9,698 nt of DNA from Gammaproteobacteria bacterium (GCA_003864535.1 BHEQ01000059.1:1-9698); one strand, 5' to 3'; positions 1-6,342 are shown, counted from the first letter of the stretch. Numbers and translations are program-made. The notes: generated by a model from the letters alone, not told the origin.

Positions 1-162
1 TGCTCATGTTATGCGATTGAAGCTATCGAACGCTTTGGTGCGATAAAAGGCAGTTGGTTAATGTTGCGAAGACTGGTAAGATGTCACCCTTTTTGCGATG
101 GTGGGCTTGATCCCGTTCCTGAAAAAAAAACATTTGATAAACAAAAAACTAGCGAAATGTAG
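1..162 (+). CDS. yidD: YidD, membrane protein insertion efficiency factor (3' part only)
   Basis: The 5' part lies outside the window; the last 53 codons are present in frame 1 and end at TAG 160-162. The visible peptide starts CSCYAIEAIERFGAIKGSW and continues LRRLVRCHPF then GGLDPVP, which matches the conserved core of YidD (TCSxY, G-x-x-KGSW, RCHP, GGxDPVP). YidD is a small inner-membrane-associated protein that helps YidC insert membrane proteins. It normally sits between rnpA and yidC, and here yidC starts 50 bases downstream, as expected. One oddity: the usual HPGG after RCHP-x is CDGG, adding a cysteine. The short tail after DPVP is Lys-rich and family-variable. Identity is secure from motif plus neighbour; the start cannot be seen. 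Confidence 0.93.
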   Translation, partial: CSCYAIEAIERFGAIKGSWLMLRRLVRCHPFCDGGLDPVPEKKTFDKQKTSEM

Positions 163-212
163 CGATTACATTTTTATTTTACAATCATTTTAATTAGATC
201 AAAAGAAAACTT

Positions 213-1931
213 ATGGATAATCAAAAACGTACTTTTTTATGGATAGCATTAGGTGGGATTAGTTTTTTTCTGATAACGCGCTGGTTTGAGTTTAATGCTC
301 CTAAAATAGACCCAAATGCTCCCGAGCTTATTGCGCACCAAACAAATCAAGCTGTTCCTCATCTTAATGTCCCTACTTTAAATAATATGAACATTCCTGG
401 CAATCCAAATTTAGAAAATGCATCTAATTTAGCAGAGCCAAACAAACCCCAATTGGTTCATGTAAAAACCGATGTTTTAGATGTATATATTAATACCTTA
501 GGTGGTGATATTACTCAAGCTGGTTTAATTACCTATCCGAAAGAATTGGGTGATAAGAATGAGCCTTTTAGCTTATTAGCCGATAATAATATGCAGCATT
601 TTGTGAGCCAAACTGGCTTGGTTATTGAAAAGAATTCAGTTAATCAGAGTGTCCCTAATTATTTAAATGCGGTTTTTAGTGCCGCAAAAAATGAATACAT
701 TTTAGAAGATGGAGCGGATACATTAGCTATCCCACTCACATGGACAGATAACCAAGGCTTAACCACCACTAAAACCTATACTTTTAAACGTGGGCAATTT
801 GGGATTGATTACACAAATCATATTGATAACCAAAGTAATAATACTTGGATTGGCTATGAATATCGTCAATTATCCCAAACAGAGCCGCCAAGTAAAACAG
901 GGATGATGATGGCATCGAGCTATACTGGTGCTGTATTTTCCCTACCAAGCCAAGGTATTAACTACGAAAAAGAAACTTTTAAAAACATCAAGTCAGCCAA
1001 TGTTTTAGATGAGGACGCTAAAAAAAAGCGCAATGAAAAATATATGGGCAAAGGTGGTTGGATCTCCATGATTCAACATTACTTTATTGCAGCGTGGGCA
1101 CCAGATCAAGATGAAACTCATTTAATCTATACTTATAGTTTTAATCAACAAAACCTGACTTACTATGTTATTGGAGTGCGCTCTATGCCACTTACAATTG
1201 CCGCTGGCACAGCTCATACTTTTAAAAATACACTATATCTTGGTCCTAAAATTCAAGAGAATCTAAAAGTTATCGCGCCAAAATTAGAACTAACGGTTGA
1301 TTTTGGCTGGCTATCTTTTATTTCTAACTTACTCTTTATCCTTTTAGTTAAGTTTCATGGATTAATCGGTAACTGGGGCTGGTCGATTATGTTAGTGACC
1401 TTAACCGTTAAAGCTTGTTTGTATTGGTTTGCAGCGAAAGGCTTTACCTCAATGGCGCGGATGCGTAAATTCTCACCTGAATTACAGCGTTTAAAAGAAC
1501 AGTATGGTGATGATAAACAAAAGCTTAATCAAGAAATGATGGCACTTTATCGCAAAGAAAAAATAAATCCAATGAGTGGCTGCTGGCCTATGTTGATCCA
1601 AATCCCTGTATTTATTAGCCTGTACTGGATGTTAATGGAAAGTGTCGAGCTGCGCCAAGCACCGTGGGCATTATGGATATATGATTTATCGGTGATGGAT
1701 CCATATTATGTGTTACCGCTAATTATGGGCGCAACCATGTTTATTCAGCAAAGCTTAAACCCAGCACCACCAGATCCTATGCAAGCTAAGATCATGAAAT
1801 GGATGCCTGTTATGTTTACCTTTATGTTTTTATGGTTTCCAGCAGGGCTTGTACTATATTGGATCGTTAATAACACGCTCTCTATCATTCAACAATGGTT
1901 TATTACTAAGCGCATTGAAGCTAAGAACTAA
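213..1931 (+). CDS. yidC: YidC, membrane protein insertase
   Basis: This is an inner-membrane insertase and chaperone, acting alone or with SecYEG/SecDF-YajC. Length is 572 residues (E. coli about 548). Visible parts are an N-terminal membrane anchor (about 8-25), an Asn/Pro-rich linker (about 30-80), a large periplasmic P1 domain (about 80-360), then the conserved Oxa1/60KD-IMP domain from F364 onward, including GNWGWSIMLVT, EMMALYRKEKINP, SVELRQAPWALWIYDLS, DPYYVLP and FLWFPAGLVLYWIVNN. The C1 coiled-coil hairpin lies between the first two core segments. The groove residue that is Arg in E. coli (VRG in the first core segment) reads Lys here (K400, TVKAC), a conservative change. The ATG follows an A-rich leader with no clear Shine-Dalgarno; the start agrees with the family N-terminus MDxQR. 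It is co-transcribed with yidD by position. What follows is not mnmE, the usual downstream neighbour in many relatives. Confidence 0.97.
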   Translation: MDNQKRTFLWIALGGISFFLITRWFEFNAPKIDPNAPELIAHQTNQAVPHLNVPTLNNMNIPGNPNLENASNLAEPNKPQLVHVKTDVLDVYINTLGGDITQAGLITYPKELGDKNEPFSLLADNNMQHFVSQTGLVIEKNSVNQSVPNYLNAVFSAAKNEYILEDGADTLAIPLTWTDNQGLTTTKTYTFKRGQFGIDYTNHIDNQSNNTWIGYEYRQLSQTEPPSKTGMMMASSYTGAVFSLPSQGINYEKETFKNIKSANVLDEDAKKKRNEKYMGKGGWISMIQHYFIAAWAPDQDETHLIYTYSFNQQNLTYYVIGVRSMPLTIAAGTAHTFKNTLYLGPKIQENLKVIAPKLELTVDFGWLSFISNLLFILLVKFHGLIGNWGWSIMLVTLTVKACLYWFAAKGFTSMARMRKFSPELQRLKEQYGDDKQKLNQEMMALYRKEKINPMSGCWPMLIQIPVFISLYWMLMESVELRQAPWALWIYDLSVMDPYYVLPLIMGATMFIQQSLNPAPPDPMQAKIMKWMPVMFTFMFLWFPAGLVLYWIVNNTLSIIQQWFITKRIEAKN

Positions 1932-1960
1932 GGCGTATATTTAGATGCTCCTCTCCCAAT

Positions 1961-1979
1961 CTCCCCTTCACAAGGGGAG
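1961..1979 (+). terminator. Perfect hairpin 29 bases after the yidC stop
   Basis: An 8-bp perfect GC-rich stem (CTCCCCTT 1961-1968, AAGGGGAG 1972-1979) closes a CAC loop. It stands 29 bases after the yidC stop and could end or stabilise the yidD-yidC transcript. There is no U-tract after it; the downstream sequence is TTGTAAAA and then the palindromic element at 1988. The role as terminator is inferred. It may equally be an mRNA-end stabilising or REP-like hairpin. Confidence 0.4.
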
Positions 1980-1987
1980 TTGTAAAA

Positions 1988-2109
1988 GGGCACATCTATT
2001 AATTGCTTTTTCTGCGTTACGCAATTTTATTAAAATGCTTATTTACCTATGTAAACTGCGCTTTTAATAAAATCGCAAGCCTTGAAAAATCTAATTAATA
2101 GAAGTCCCC
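1988..2109. mobile_element. 122-bp palindromic MITE-like element, copy 1
   Basis: A non-coding element that is about 91% identical to 6755-6876 (11 differences across roughly 119 aligned positions, counted by eye). Its ends are inverted repeats: the left end GGGCACATCTATTAATT and the reverse complement of the right end, GGGGACTTCTATTAATT, agree at 15 of 17 positions. Nearly the whole element folds on itself: outer arms, TTTTTC/GAAAAA, a 15-position inner stem 2021-2035 with 2062-2076 (one mismatch), and a TTTAC/GTAAA hairpin at the centre (2042-2055). AAAA lies on both sides (1984-1987, 2110-2113), possibly a 4-bp target duplication, though in AT-rich DNA this alone is weak. It carries no ORF, so it would need a transposase in trans. 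An ERIC-like palindromic repeat is the alternative. Confidence 0.7.
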
Positions 2110-2132
2110 AAAAGCACAAATAGATGTATCCC

Positions 2133-2156
2133 TCAGGATAAATCATCCTGATTTTT
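2133..2156 (+). terminator. Terminator-like hairpin with T5 in the amidase gene leader
   Basis: A 7-bp perfect stem TCAGGAT (2133-2139) / ATCCTGA (2145-2151) with an AAATC loop is followed directly by TTTTT (2152-2156), the form of an intrinsic terminator on the + strand. It ends only 16 bases before the amidase ATG at 2173. If it stops all transcription, no room remains for a normal promoter and ribosome site between it and the gene. It is therefore either leaky, or part of the gene's own leader (attenuator-like). No T-tract would follow the stem on the - strand. Confidence 0.55.
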
Positions 2157-2172
2157 AGAGATTAAACCGCCT

Positions 2173-3651
2173 ATGCTTAATTTACTGCGTATTACTTTTA
2201 TCCTTATTTTAGTTAGCTGCCAGCCACTCTTGGCAGCGGCACTAATTGGCACGGGTATTGCAAGTAAAACTAGTAAAGAAACAATTATTACGTTCACATC
2301 TAATGAGCTCATAACTTTTACAAGTTTTCGGCTGGATAATCCACCGCGTTTAGTTATTGATATCCCTAATGCGAAGCTCACAAATCAAGTAAAGAGCCTA
2401 CCTATCTCAAGCAAATCGGTAAGTTTGGTAAGGCTTGGAACACAGCAAGGAACGGATTTACGTATTGTTGTTGATTTAAATTCAGCCCAACCTGCAAGCA
2501 CGGTCTTAGTTAAAAATAAAAAGATATATAATTTAGTAATTAAAATCCAAGAACAAGGAAAAGCTGCCAGTGTTACGAGCAGCCCCCAAGCAGCAAATCA
2601 AGTCAATGAGGTCCAGGTTGCCCAAACAATCAATAAAAAACAAGTAATTATTGTGATAGATCCTGGGCATGGTGGCAAAGATCCAGGCGCTATCGGTGCA
2701 AATGGGGCGCATGAGAAAGCCATTGTCCTCGCTATTTCTAAGAATTTACAAGCCTTGATTAATAAAGAGCCTGGAATGAAGGCCTTACTAACACGCTCGA
2801 CAGATCGTTTTGTTCCTTTGCGTGAGCGTATCCTTTTTGCACGACGCAATAATGCAGATATGTTTATTTCTATTCATGCTGACGCAGGAAGCCGTACCGC
2901 GGATGGTGCTTCTGTCTATATTATTTCAACAGGCAGTGCCTCAAGTGAGATGGCAAAATTATTAGCCCAAAAAGAGAACGCATCAGATCTTATCGGCGGC
3001 GTTAAAATATCGAATAAAGATGCCGCTATCGCCTCGATGCTTTTAGATTTATCAATTGATGCAACTATTGAGAGCTCTAATGTATTAGGTAAGCATTTAT
3101 TAAATGGTTTAAGTCGGAGTGGTGGTCTGCATAAAAAGAAGGTTGAACGGGCAGGATTTGCGGTACTTAAAGCACCAGATATTCCATCGGTTCTTGTAGA
3201 AACTGGATTTATTTCTAATCCAAAAGAAGAGCGTAAACTTACAACTCCAAGCTACCAACGCACCATTGCCGCGAATATGATGCAAGGGATTAAGGCGTAT
3301 TTTAAAGAGCGTCCTGCAACGCAATTAGTTGTTAAAACAAAAGAAAATACACTCAAGCTAGTTAGCCAACCGTATAGTGCTGCGCCACAAGTAACTCCGC
3401 CACAAGTAACGCCGCCACAAGTGGTGCGACCACAAGTAGTGCCACCGCAAACAGCAACTCCCCCAAGAACTAATACGCCTAAAGTAAATAAACCACCGCC
3501 GTTAGCTAAAAGCTATACAACCGCATCAGGAGAGACTCTCGCCCAAATTGCCACACGCTATAAAATAAGCGTGACTCAATTAAAGCAAAAAAACAATCTC
3601 CCCGCCAATCAATTACGCGTTCCTACAGGAACGACGCTTATACTTCCTTAA
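2173..3651 (+). CDS. N-acetylmuramoyl-L-alanine amidase, AmiB/AmiC type (AMIN-Amidase_3-LysM)
   Basis: A periplasmic zinc amidase that cuts the MurNAc-L-Ala bond and splits septal peptidoglycan at division. Its 492 residues hold an export signal (1-23), an AMIN targeting domain (about 25-125), the Amidase_3 catalytic domain (about 157-378), a Pro-rich linker with five-residue PQVTP-like repeats (about 405-446) and a C-terminal LysM fold (about 447-492, YTTASGETLAQIATRYKIS). Zinc ligands H166 (DPGHGG), E181 and H235 (SIHAD) and catalytic E343 (VETGFISN) are present. Residues 259-310 (AQKENASDLIGG, LLDLSIDAT) match the regulatory insertion that keeps AmiB/AmiC off until an EnvC- or NlpD-type activator binds. 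LysM at the C-terminus resembles AmiB of Vibrio and Pseudomonas more than E. coli AmiC, so I give no symbol. LVSC at 13-16 could serve as a lipobox, making acylation an alternative to cleavage near A23. The ATG is chosen because the signal starts there; its ribosome site (AGAG 2157-2160) is weak. Confidence 0.94.
   Translation: MLNLLRITFILILVSCQPLLAAALIGTGIASKTSKETIITFTSNELITFTSFRLDNPPRLVIDIPNAKLTNQVKSLPISSKSVSLVRLGTQQGTDLRIVVDLNSAQPASTVLVKNKKIYNLVIKIQEQGKAASVTSSPQAANQVNEVQVAQTINKKQVIIVIDPGHGGKDPGAIGANGAHEKAIVLAISKNLQALINKEPGMKALLTRSTDRFVPLRERILFARRNNADMFISIHADAGSRTADGASVYIISTGSASSEMAKLLAQKENASDLIGGVKISNKDAAIASMLLDLSIDATIESSNVLGKHLLNGLSRSGGLHKKKVERAGFAVLKAPDIPSVLVETGFISNPKEERKLTTPSYQRTIAANMMQGIKAYFKERPATQLVVKTKENTLKLVSQPYSAAPQVTPPQVTPPQVVRPQVVPPQTATPPRTNTPKVNKPPPLAKSYTTASGETLAQIATRYKISVTQLKQKNNLPANQLRVPTGTTLILP
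3385..3453 (+). repeat. 15-bp tandem repeat coding the Pro-rich linker of the amidase
   Basis: Four 15-bp units begin CCACAAGT at 3385, 3400, 3415 and 3430, and a partial fifth (CCGCAAACA) at 3445. They encode PQVTP, PQVTP, PQVVR, PQVVP, PQ, a flexible spacer between the catalytic and LysM domains. Being in frame, changes in copy number would alter only linker length. The later units have drifted, so the array looks old rather than hypermutable. Confidence 0.85.
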
Positions 3652-3698
3652 TTTTTTATTTTTTAAGTTTTTTTACTTCTTAAATTAATGGATATCCT

Positions 3699-3944
3699 AT
3701 GTTTTTTATGTATTTTATAAGATTTATGCGTTTCATAACAATCATGTGCATAAGTATAGCTATGCTCAGTGCATGTGGTCAAAAAGGTGGCTTATATATC
3801 GCAACTGAGGCACAGCTTGAAGAAATGGCGCTTAAAAAAGAGCGCATACGCCTTAAAAAAATCAAAGCTAAATCTTTAAAAGAATCGTCAAAAGAATCTT
3901 CAAAAAATTCTGAAACAGATCAATCAGAGCCTTTGGTTATTTGA
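3699..3944 (+). CDS. lptM: LptM (YifL-like) small outer-membrane lipoprotein
   Basis: An 81-residue lipoprotein precursor. A hydrophobic signal is followed by lipobox LSAC with acylated C26 and then GQKGGLY, the signature of the YifL/LptM family (usually LSACGQKGPLY). In E. coli, LptM binds the LPS translocon LptD-LptE and helps correct disulfide formation in LptD. The segment after residue 40 is Lys/Glu/Ser-rich (KESSKESSK) and looks disordered; the family varies here. The start at 3699 has a weak GGA (3690-3692) at suitable spacing; M10 at 3726 would also leave a workable signal. The gene lies next to lysA and dapF, a common arrangement in gammaproteobacteria, but a terminator at its stop separates it from lysA. 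Confidence 0.9.
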   Translation: MFFMYFIRFMRFITIMCISIAMLSACGQKGGLYIATEAQLEEMALKKERIRLKKIKAKSLKESSKESSKNSETDQSEPLVI

Positions 3945-3956
3945 TTGATCTTTTAT
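3917..3956 (+). terminator. Intrinsic terminator overlapping the lptM stop
   Basis: A perfect 10-bp stem AGATCAATCA (3917-3926) / TGATTGATCT (3942-3951) with a 15-base loop is followed by TTTATT. The lptM stop TGA (3942-3944) forms the start of the second arm. The stem is AT-rich, so strength is uncertain. It suggests that lysA-dapF has its own promoter in 3957-4021, where no convincing -35/-10 pair is seen. Confidence 0.55.
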
Positions 3957-4021
3957 TGCAACAAGTATGTTGCATGCTTCCCCACCATTTTCATTAATAA
4001 AATGAGTAAAACAATATTCCT

Positions 4022-5299
4022 ATGCACAAAAATATGCCGCTATACCTTGAGAAAATTGAACTAAATGCACTTGCCAAGCAATATGGAACGCCTTTATATG
4101 CTTATTCAAAACTAAGCATAGTTGAGGCTTTTAAAAGCTTTGATGAGGCTTTTGGCACGCGCGCCCATACAATCTGTTATGCCACTAAAGCCAATAGTAA
4201 TCTTGCGATTTTGCAAATATTACTTGAATTAGGTGCAGGTTTTGATATTGTCTCAGGCGGTGAATTACAGCGAGTTTTAGAAGCTGCAAAAAGATCTGCG
4301 CATCAAGGACGGCATATTTTTAATCCTAAAAAAATCATTTTTTCAGGTGTTGGTAAAACTTATGCAGAAATAAAGCTTGCCTTACAAGCGGGTATTGGTT
4401 GCTTTAATATTGAAGCATTCGCTGAGATTGACATGATTAATTCTATGGCAGCAGAACTTGACATCCGCGCGCCAATCTCATTGCGGGTTAATCCTAATGT
4501 TGATGCTAAAACTCATCCTTATATATCCACAGGCTTAAAAGAAAATAAATTTGGCGTGCCGATAGAAGAGGCTTTAGAGATTTATCAATATGCAGCAACT
4601 CTTTCTCATCTTGATATTATTGGATTAGATTGTCATATTGGCTCGCAACTAACTGAAATCAGCCCTTATAATGATGCTTTAGATAAACTACTAGATTTGA
4701 TTACTATATTAGCTTCTGCGAATATATTCTTAAAACACCTTGATATCGGTGGTGGGATTGGCATTCGCTATAATGATGAGACTTTAATTGATCCAAAAGA
4801 TTGGATTGATACAATTAAATCCAAAATGGCACAAAATCAACATGCGAAGAATCTTGAAATCATCATAGAACCTGGGCGCGCTCTTGTTGGTGATGCGGGT
4901 GTTTTATTAACCACGGTGACTTTAACCAAAGAAAATGAGGGTAAATATTTCGCTGTAGTTGATGCCGCGATGAATGATCTTATTCGCCCATCTTTATATG
5001 ATGCTTGGATGCGCATTGTAAATACTAAGCCATCTAACGAAATTAAACGTATCTATGATGTTGTCGGACCTATTTGTGAATCAACTGATTTTCTTGGTAA
5101 AAATAGAGAGCTTGCTTTAAAAAGTGAGGATGTTCTCGCGGTATTACAAGCAGGTGCATATAGTTTTAGCATGAGCTCTAACTATAATTCGCGCCCACGA
5201 GCGTGTGAGGTGCTTATTGATGAAGATAAAGCCTATATTATCCGTGAACGCGAAAGTGTAGAATCTTTATTTGCCCTTGAAAAAGAATTATTAGTTTAG
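4022..5299 (+). CDS. lysA: Diaminopimelate decarboxylase
   Basis: A cytoplasmic PLP enzyme that converts meso-diaminopimelate to L-lysine, the last step of the DAP pathway. At 425 residues it is near the family length. It shows the PLP-binding lysine K56 (YATKANSN), an alanine-racemase-like barrel with RVNPNVDAKTHPYISTGLKE, HIGSQLT, the phosphate-binding GGGIG (243-247), EPGR (283-286), C352 in GPICEST that completes the partner's active site in the dimer, and SMSSNYNSRPR near the end. Residues 89-101 form an insertion of about ten residues compared with Pseudomonas-type LysA from memory, just before IIFSGVGKT. GAYSFS replaces the usual GAYGxS. The start is uncertain: no good ribosome site precedes either 4022 or the in-frame ATG at 4034. 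It is followed 35 bases later by dapF, so the two are likely co-transcribed. No lysine riboswitch fits in the 77-base upstream gap. Confidence 0.96.
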   Translation: MHKNMPLYLEKIELNALAKQYGTPLYAYSKLSIVEAFKSFDEAFGTRAHTICYATKANSNLAILQILLELGAGFDIVSGGELQRVLEAAKRSAHQGRHIFNPKKIIFSGVGKTYAEIKLALQAGIGCFNIEAFAEIDMINSMAAELDIRAPISLRVNPNVDAKTHPYISTGLKENKFGVPIEEALEIYQYAATLSHLDIIGLDCHIGSQLTEISPYNDALDKLLDLITILASANIFLKHLDIGGGIGIRYNDETLIDPKDWIDTIKSKMAQNQHAKNLEIIIEPGRALVGDAGVLLTTVTLTKENEGKYFAVVDAAMNDLIRPSLYDAWMRIVNTKPSNEIKRIYDVVGPICESTDFLGKNRELALKSEDVLAVLQAGAYSFSMSSNYNSRPRACEVLIDEDKAYIIRERESVESLFALEKELLV

Positions 5300-5334
5300 A
5301 GGCTTAACTTTATACAGCCTAACTGGAGTGGATT

Positions 5335-6189
5335 ATGCCAATATTAGATTTTTGTAAAATGCATGCACTTGGGAATGATTTTGTCATCATCAATGCAATA
5401 AATACGCCGTTTAATCTAAATGCTAAGCAAATAGATAAACTTGGAGAGCGCACTACAGGGATAGGTTTTGATCAGCTTTTAGTCATACTCCCATCAGATG
5501 AGATTGGGGTAGATTTTTGTTATCAAATTTATAATCAAGATGGGCGTGAAGCTGGTAATTGCGGTAATGGCGTGCGCTGTGCCGCTTTGTATATTCATCG
5601 TTATAAGCTAAGCTCTAAGCGCACCTTACATTTCAAAACTAAAACAATTTATATGCACGCAACTATTTTAGAGCATGATGCTGATTTTTTAAATGCGGTG
5701 GTTAAAGTTGATATGGGAATCCCAAATTTTAAACCAGAATCACTCCCTTTTATTGAAACGCTCGCAACAAAGACTTTAAATAATACGTTTACATTAAATA
5801 ACAGTGATGCTACTTTTTCTATTGCAAGCATTGGCAATCCTCATGCCGTAGTTATTCTGGATGATATTAATATGATTGATCTGAGACCAATCGCCTATGC
5901 CTTGCAAAATCACCGTGCATTCCCAGAGGGTGTGAATGTTGGATTTATGCATATATTATCCAGAAATCTGATTAAACTGCGCGTCCATGAACGCGGTGTC
6001 GGTGAGACTGATGCTTGTGGAACAGGTGCTTGCGCTGCCGTTGCTGTTGGGATCTCATCTGGATTGTTAGACAGCGCTGTCGAGGTTCGTTTACAACGCG
6101 GTGATTTAAATATCTTGTGGGAATCCGCATCTACTCCCTTGTTCATGACAGGTCCGGCATGTTTTGTTTTTGAGGGGACAATTAGATAA
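5335..6189 (+). CDS. dapF: Diaminopimelate epimerase
   Basis: A cofactor-independent epimerase that turns LL-DAP into meso-DAP, used for peptidoglycan stem peptides and as LysA's substrate. The 284 residues (E. coli 274) begin with the standard FxKMHALGNDFVII pattern. Both catalytic cysteines are present: C76 in AGNCGNGVRC and C228 in GETDACGTGACAA, giving the two-base thiol mechanism, with the ERGVGETxACG loop intact. The start is well supported by GGAG (5325-5328), six bases before the ATG. The gene lies 35 bases after lysA, so enzyme and next-step enzyme are made together. It is slightly longer than usual in the middle (about residues 100-150) without disturbing motifs. Confidence 0.97.
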   Translation: MPILDFCKMHALGNDFVIINAINTPFNLNAKQIDKLGERTTGIGFDQLLVILPSDEIGVDFCYQIYNQDGREAGNCGNGVRCAALYIHRYKLSSKRTLHFKTKTIYMHATILEHDADFLNAVVKVDMGIPNFKPESLPFIETLATKTLNNTFTLNNSDATFSIASIGNPHAVVILDDINMIDLRPIAYALQNHRAFPEGVNVGFMHILSRNLIKLRVHERGVGETDACGTGACAAVAVGISSGLLDSAVEVRLQRGDLNILWESASTPLFMTGPACFVFEGTIR

Positions 6190-6203
6190 ATTTATTCGCG
6201 CGC

Positions 6204-6223
6204 TTTTATTTTTTAAATAAAAT
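6204..6223 (+). terminator. AT-only hairpin after dapF
   Basis: TTTTATTT (6204-6211) and AAATAAAA (6215-6222) form a perfect 8-bp stem with a TTT loop, 15 bases after the dapF stop and just 3' of a CGCGCGC run. It has no G-C pair and no U-tract after it, so it would be a weak terminator at most. It may simply be the AT-rich upstream part of the next promoter. Confidence 0.25.
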
Positions 6224-6246
6224 AATACTGTTCGCGTATAATACGC
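6213..6246 (+). promoter_or_regulatory. Probable promoter of yajC-secDF with a palindromic -10 region
   Basis: A perfect sigma-70 -10 hexamer TATAAT lies at 6237-6242. The best -35 is poor: TTAAAT at 6213-6218, spacing 18, three of six matches. The -10 sits inside a 13-bp perfect palindrome GCGTATAATACGC (6234-6246), which could be chance or an operator. It is about 110 bases upstream of the yajC ATG, leaving a long leader with tandem repeats. Placement between dapF and yajC fits a separate transcription unit. Confidence 0.5.
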
Positions 6247-6261
6247 AAGATTCTAAATCAC

Positions 6262-6326
6262 CTATAAGCTGTTTCTTGTAAGCATATCTTGCAAGTATAT
6301 TTTATAAGCGTATTTTATAAGTTCCA
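6262..6326 (+). repeat. Degenerate 13-bp tandem repeat in the yajC leader
   Basis: Five consecutive 13-base units start at 6262, 6275, 6288, 6301 and 6314: CTATAAGCTGTTT, CTTGTAAGCATAT, CTTGCAAGTATAT, TTTATAAGCGTAT, TTTATAAGTTCCA. Position 2 is always T and positions 6-8 are always AAG; the first and last units are the most decayed. The array lies between the promoter-like -10 and the yajC ribosome site, so it would be in the 5' untranslated RNA. Function is unknown. Confidence 0.65.
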
Positions 6327-6342
6327 GCACCCGTATTATTTT

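Noticed and set aside
1932..2172. Possible small gene or structured RNA gene in the yidC-amidase gap.
   Set aside because: The gap is accounted for by two hairpins and the repeat element; no ORF with a ribosome site and no tRNA-like fold was seen.
2133..3324. Minus-strand ORFs over the amidase gene (2133-2381, 2598-2849, 3109-3324).
   Set aside because: They mirror a gene with full catalytic motifs on the + strand and have low-complexity products.
3618..3633. Perfect CGTTCC-TACA-GGAACG hairpin near the 3' end of the amidase gene, followed by T-rich DNA.
   Set aside because: The T-runs begin about 18 bases after the stem and the stem lies within LysM coding sequence, so a terminator is not supported.
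3957..3974. TGCAAC/GTTGCA hairpin between lptM and lysA.
   Set aside because: Six base pairs, no T-run after it, and a better terminator lies just upstream at 3917-3956; it could be chance.
3945..4021. Possible lysine riboswitch or other leader RNA before lysA.
   Set aside because: Only 77 bases are available, too short for the lysine (L-box) aptamer, and no conserved core was seen.
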